A DNA stretch of 64,000 bases from Acanthopleura granulata (lineage: Eukaryota > Mollusca > Polyplacophora > Chitonida > Chitonidae). Position numbers and translations under genes: made by a program. The stretch covers positions 14,883,168 through 14,947,167 of the forward strand of contig JABBOT010000012.1 of the NCBI GenBank assembly GCA_016165875.1, written 5' to 3'. The notes beneath the pieces are model-generated. The model ran no database searches. It saw nothing but the letters and a program-made list of their open reading frames with translations, and had not been told where the DNA came from. Positions within the stretch are counted from its first letter, which is position 1. Every line of letters begins with the position of its first letter. Below, in pieces: positions 62,086-64,000 of this stretch.

Positions 62086-63761
62086 AACCTACTGACTTAA
62101 CTGTAAACAGGTAGTTCACGATATGCATTACCCTTAACATTTTTCCACTTATAGTCCCAGTTGCTTTCTTTGATCTACATGAAGACTGCATTGTGGAACC
62201 TTCCAGTCCATGCAAGCTCCGTAGCCCAGAGTTTACTTTCGCCTTCTAGATGACGTTTTGTTGGCAAACTGGTACAATATCACTCATTGCAAGAGAACGA
62301 TGATCAATTAAGCTAGAAGGACCCGCGTCGTCACTGGACTGGAAAATATACTCCGTTATACATTATAATTTGATCTTGCGGGTTTTGTTCCAATGGCGTT
62401 TCAATTATTCATCTTGCAATGTGTGTAGGCCTATTGTGTTGTTAACCTGTGTAAAACATTTACCAGTTGAAACGTTTCGATCTGTGTGCGATGTACACTT
62501 TAGGATAAAGCAGTACCCCGTCAAATATTAATGTTGAAGCCTTTCTGTTTTTTCATTCCGAGATTCATTTAATCTATTCGCAGAAAATAAACACTTCATC
62601 CGTATAATTAATGCACGAGGAAAGCCTGTCTGATTTTCTTGTTCAATCTTTCATTCACTTGTGTTGCCATCGCACCGTGGCTAAGTATTTTCATGGCACG
62701 AGAAGAGATATCTATCTCTACACCGTGACATACAGAATTATGCACAGACATAAGGACCCGAATATGTTGTAATGGGTCCAGTAATCTGCGAGGAAAAATG
62801 ATAAACCAATGGCTTGGTCAACTCTCAGACAGCGACAGACCTTACACAAGATCAAACAAAGACCACCAAGACGATAAGTTAATGCATATAATTGAACAAA
62901 ATAAACAAACAGTACAGCCTCAAATATTATACAACAGCAATCCATATAATTGTAAAATATTTATTCTTCAGGATTACCGTCCAAATCCTGATGGAATATC
63001 AAGCTTCTTAAGGCGAGTTAGTCCACATAAATTGAATGCCACAGTTCATGTGAACTCTTGAATCGAAGGTTGACACTCATCCAAGTGACGAACGGTAGTG
63101 GGTACGGCACGCCGACGATGGTTTATATCCAACGGCCCGTCTAAGTACACTTCCCAGGGCGGACTGGTAGATGATAAGGTCCGTAATGCTGAGCAAGCGA
63201 TGTATATTTCTTGGACCTTCCACAGTCACTTTCAGTGCAAAAATTTGGATGAAAAGTACGCAATCGCACATACAGACAGTGAGCGATACAACCTCTAAAA
63301 GAACGTCTCAGAACAAATAACAAGTGGCGAAACACGAGCTCACAAAGGGCTACGTTCACAAAAATGGAGAACAAAACGGCGAATGTCGAATGGCATGAAA
63401 TCCTTGCTCCAATTATCCCAGCAAAATCCTTAGGTGAACGAAAGTAAATATGACTACTCGCCTTCTGTAACTTCCTCTTTCATATTTATAGACTAACGTG
63501 AAGAAAATTCTGGAGAGTCTGATCACAAACATGTTTACAACACGGATATATCTCATACAGATGTACGCTCTATGTACAATGACATGAAACTCATGAACTC
63601 AGAAACCTCGAGAAGGCTGGACCGAATTACAGTTCAAGCGATGACGTACACAGGGGTCAAAATTTATTTCAAGCCCTGACCTGATTAGAATACCAAAAGA
63701 AGAAAAATGTAATACAATATGTTAAAGACGAGGTTCGTAACAATGAACAGTGCTAACCATC
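62086..63761. other. Intergenic region, no recognised gene
   Basis: Overlapping ORFs on both strands around 62718-63061 and 63077-63374 have no recognised similarity and no splice context. Confidence 0.5.
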
Positions 63762-64000
63762 TATGTATGTCTGCTTGGGTTTTACGTCAGACTCAACAAC
63801 TTTTGAGTATATATGTTATATGACGACAAGGAGTAAGTAGAATGTATAGATGTCTTCTTTTGACAGGGCAAGTCCATGCGGCCAAAGGTCAACCGCCACT
63901 GGAGTACCATGCCGAAGACACTATACATACCACCTCACCCAGTCACATTATACTGACACCGGGTCGACCAGTCCTGTTACCCTGTACTAATTTACCTTTC
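63762..64000 (-). mobile_element. SINE family 2 copy, cut by the window edge
   Basis: TATGTATGTCTGCTTGGGTT is the inverted tail and 3' end of the 9410-9848 element. CCACTGGAGTACCATGCCGA, CAGTCACATTATACTGACAC and GGTCGACCAGTCCTG match its body in inverted order. The head lies beyond the right edge. Confidence 0.85.

Overview
The window is animal nuclear DNA: AT-rich, with spliced genes whose introns carry GT...AG ends, long intergenic stretches, minisatellites and many tRNA-derived SINE copies. The SINE types (one with an (AAAT)n tail and one with a (CATA)n tail) and the protein sequences point to a lophotrochozoan, most likely a mollusc, with a brachiopod as the alternative. That placement is inference from recall and was not searched.

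Layout. (1) 745-13460, + strand: the last 14 exons found of a HECTD2-type HECT E3 ubiquitin ligase; its 5' part lies outside the window. Its introns hold a 9-copy 37-bp minisatellite, a foldback element, a pair of long dispersed repeats, a 231-bp tandem duplication and SINEs. One intron (7004-7361) looks like a minor-spliceosome (U12) AT-AG intron. (2) 13461-22155: gene-free convergent interval. (3) 22156-26947, - strand: a complete six-exon ERI1-type 3'-5' exoribonuclease (384 aa, SAP plus DEDDh domains), with one GC-AG intron and a 71-bp minisatellite. (4) 27195-36031, + strand: a complete five-exon gene for a 365-aa secretory-pathway, single-pass membrane protein with 18 ectodomain cysteines arranged as Ly6/uPAR (three-finger) or TGF-beta-receptor-like units and a short tail. 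I do not recognise an orthologue, and it is the best candidate here for something undescribed. Its start codon lies only 247 bp from that of ERI1, so the two probably share a divergent promoter. (5) 36032-64000: about 28 kb with no gene I can identify, dominated by SINE pieces, a 24-bp T-rich array, an approximately 89-bp degenerate satellite, an array of tandem palindromes, and two weak candidate exons.

The three genes show no evident shared pathway: ubiquitin ligation, RNA 3'-end/small-RNA processing, and a cell-surface protein. Exon borders were set by hand from splice signals, phase continuity and remembered family sequence. UTRs and transcription starts were not determined.
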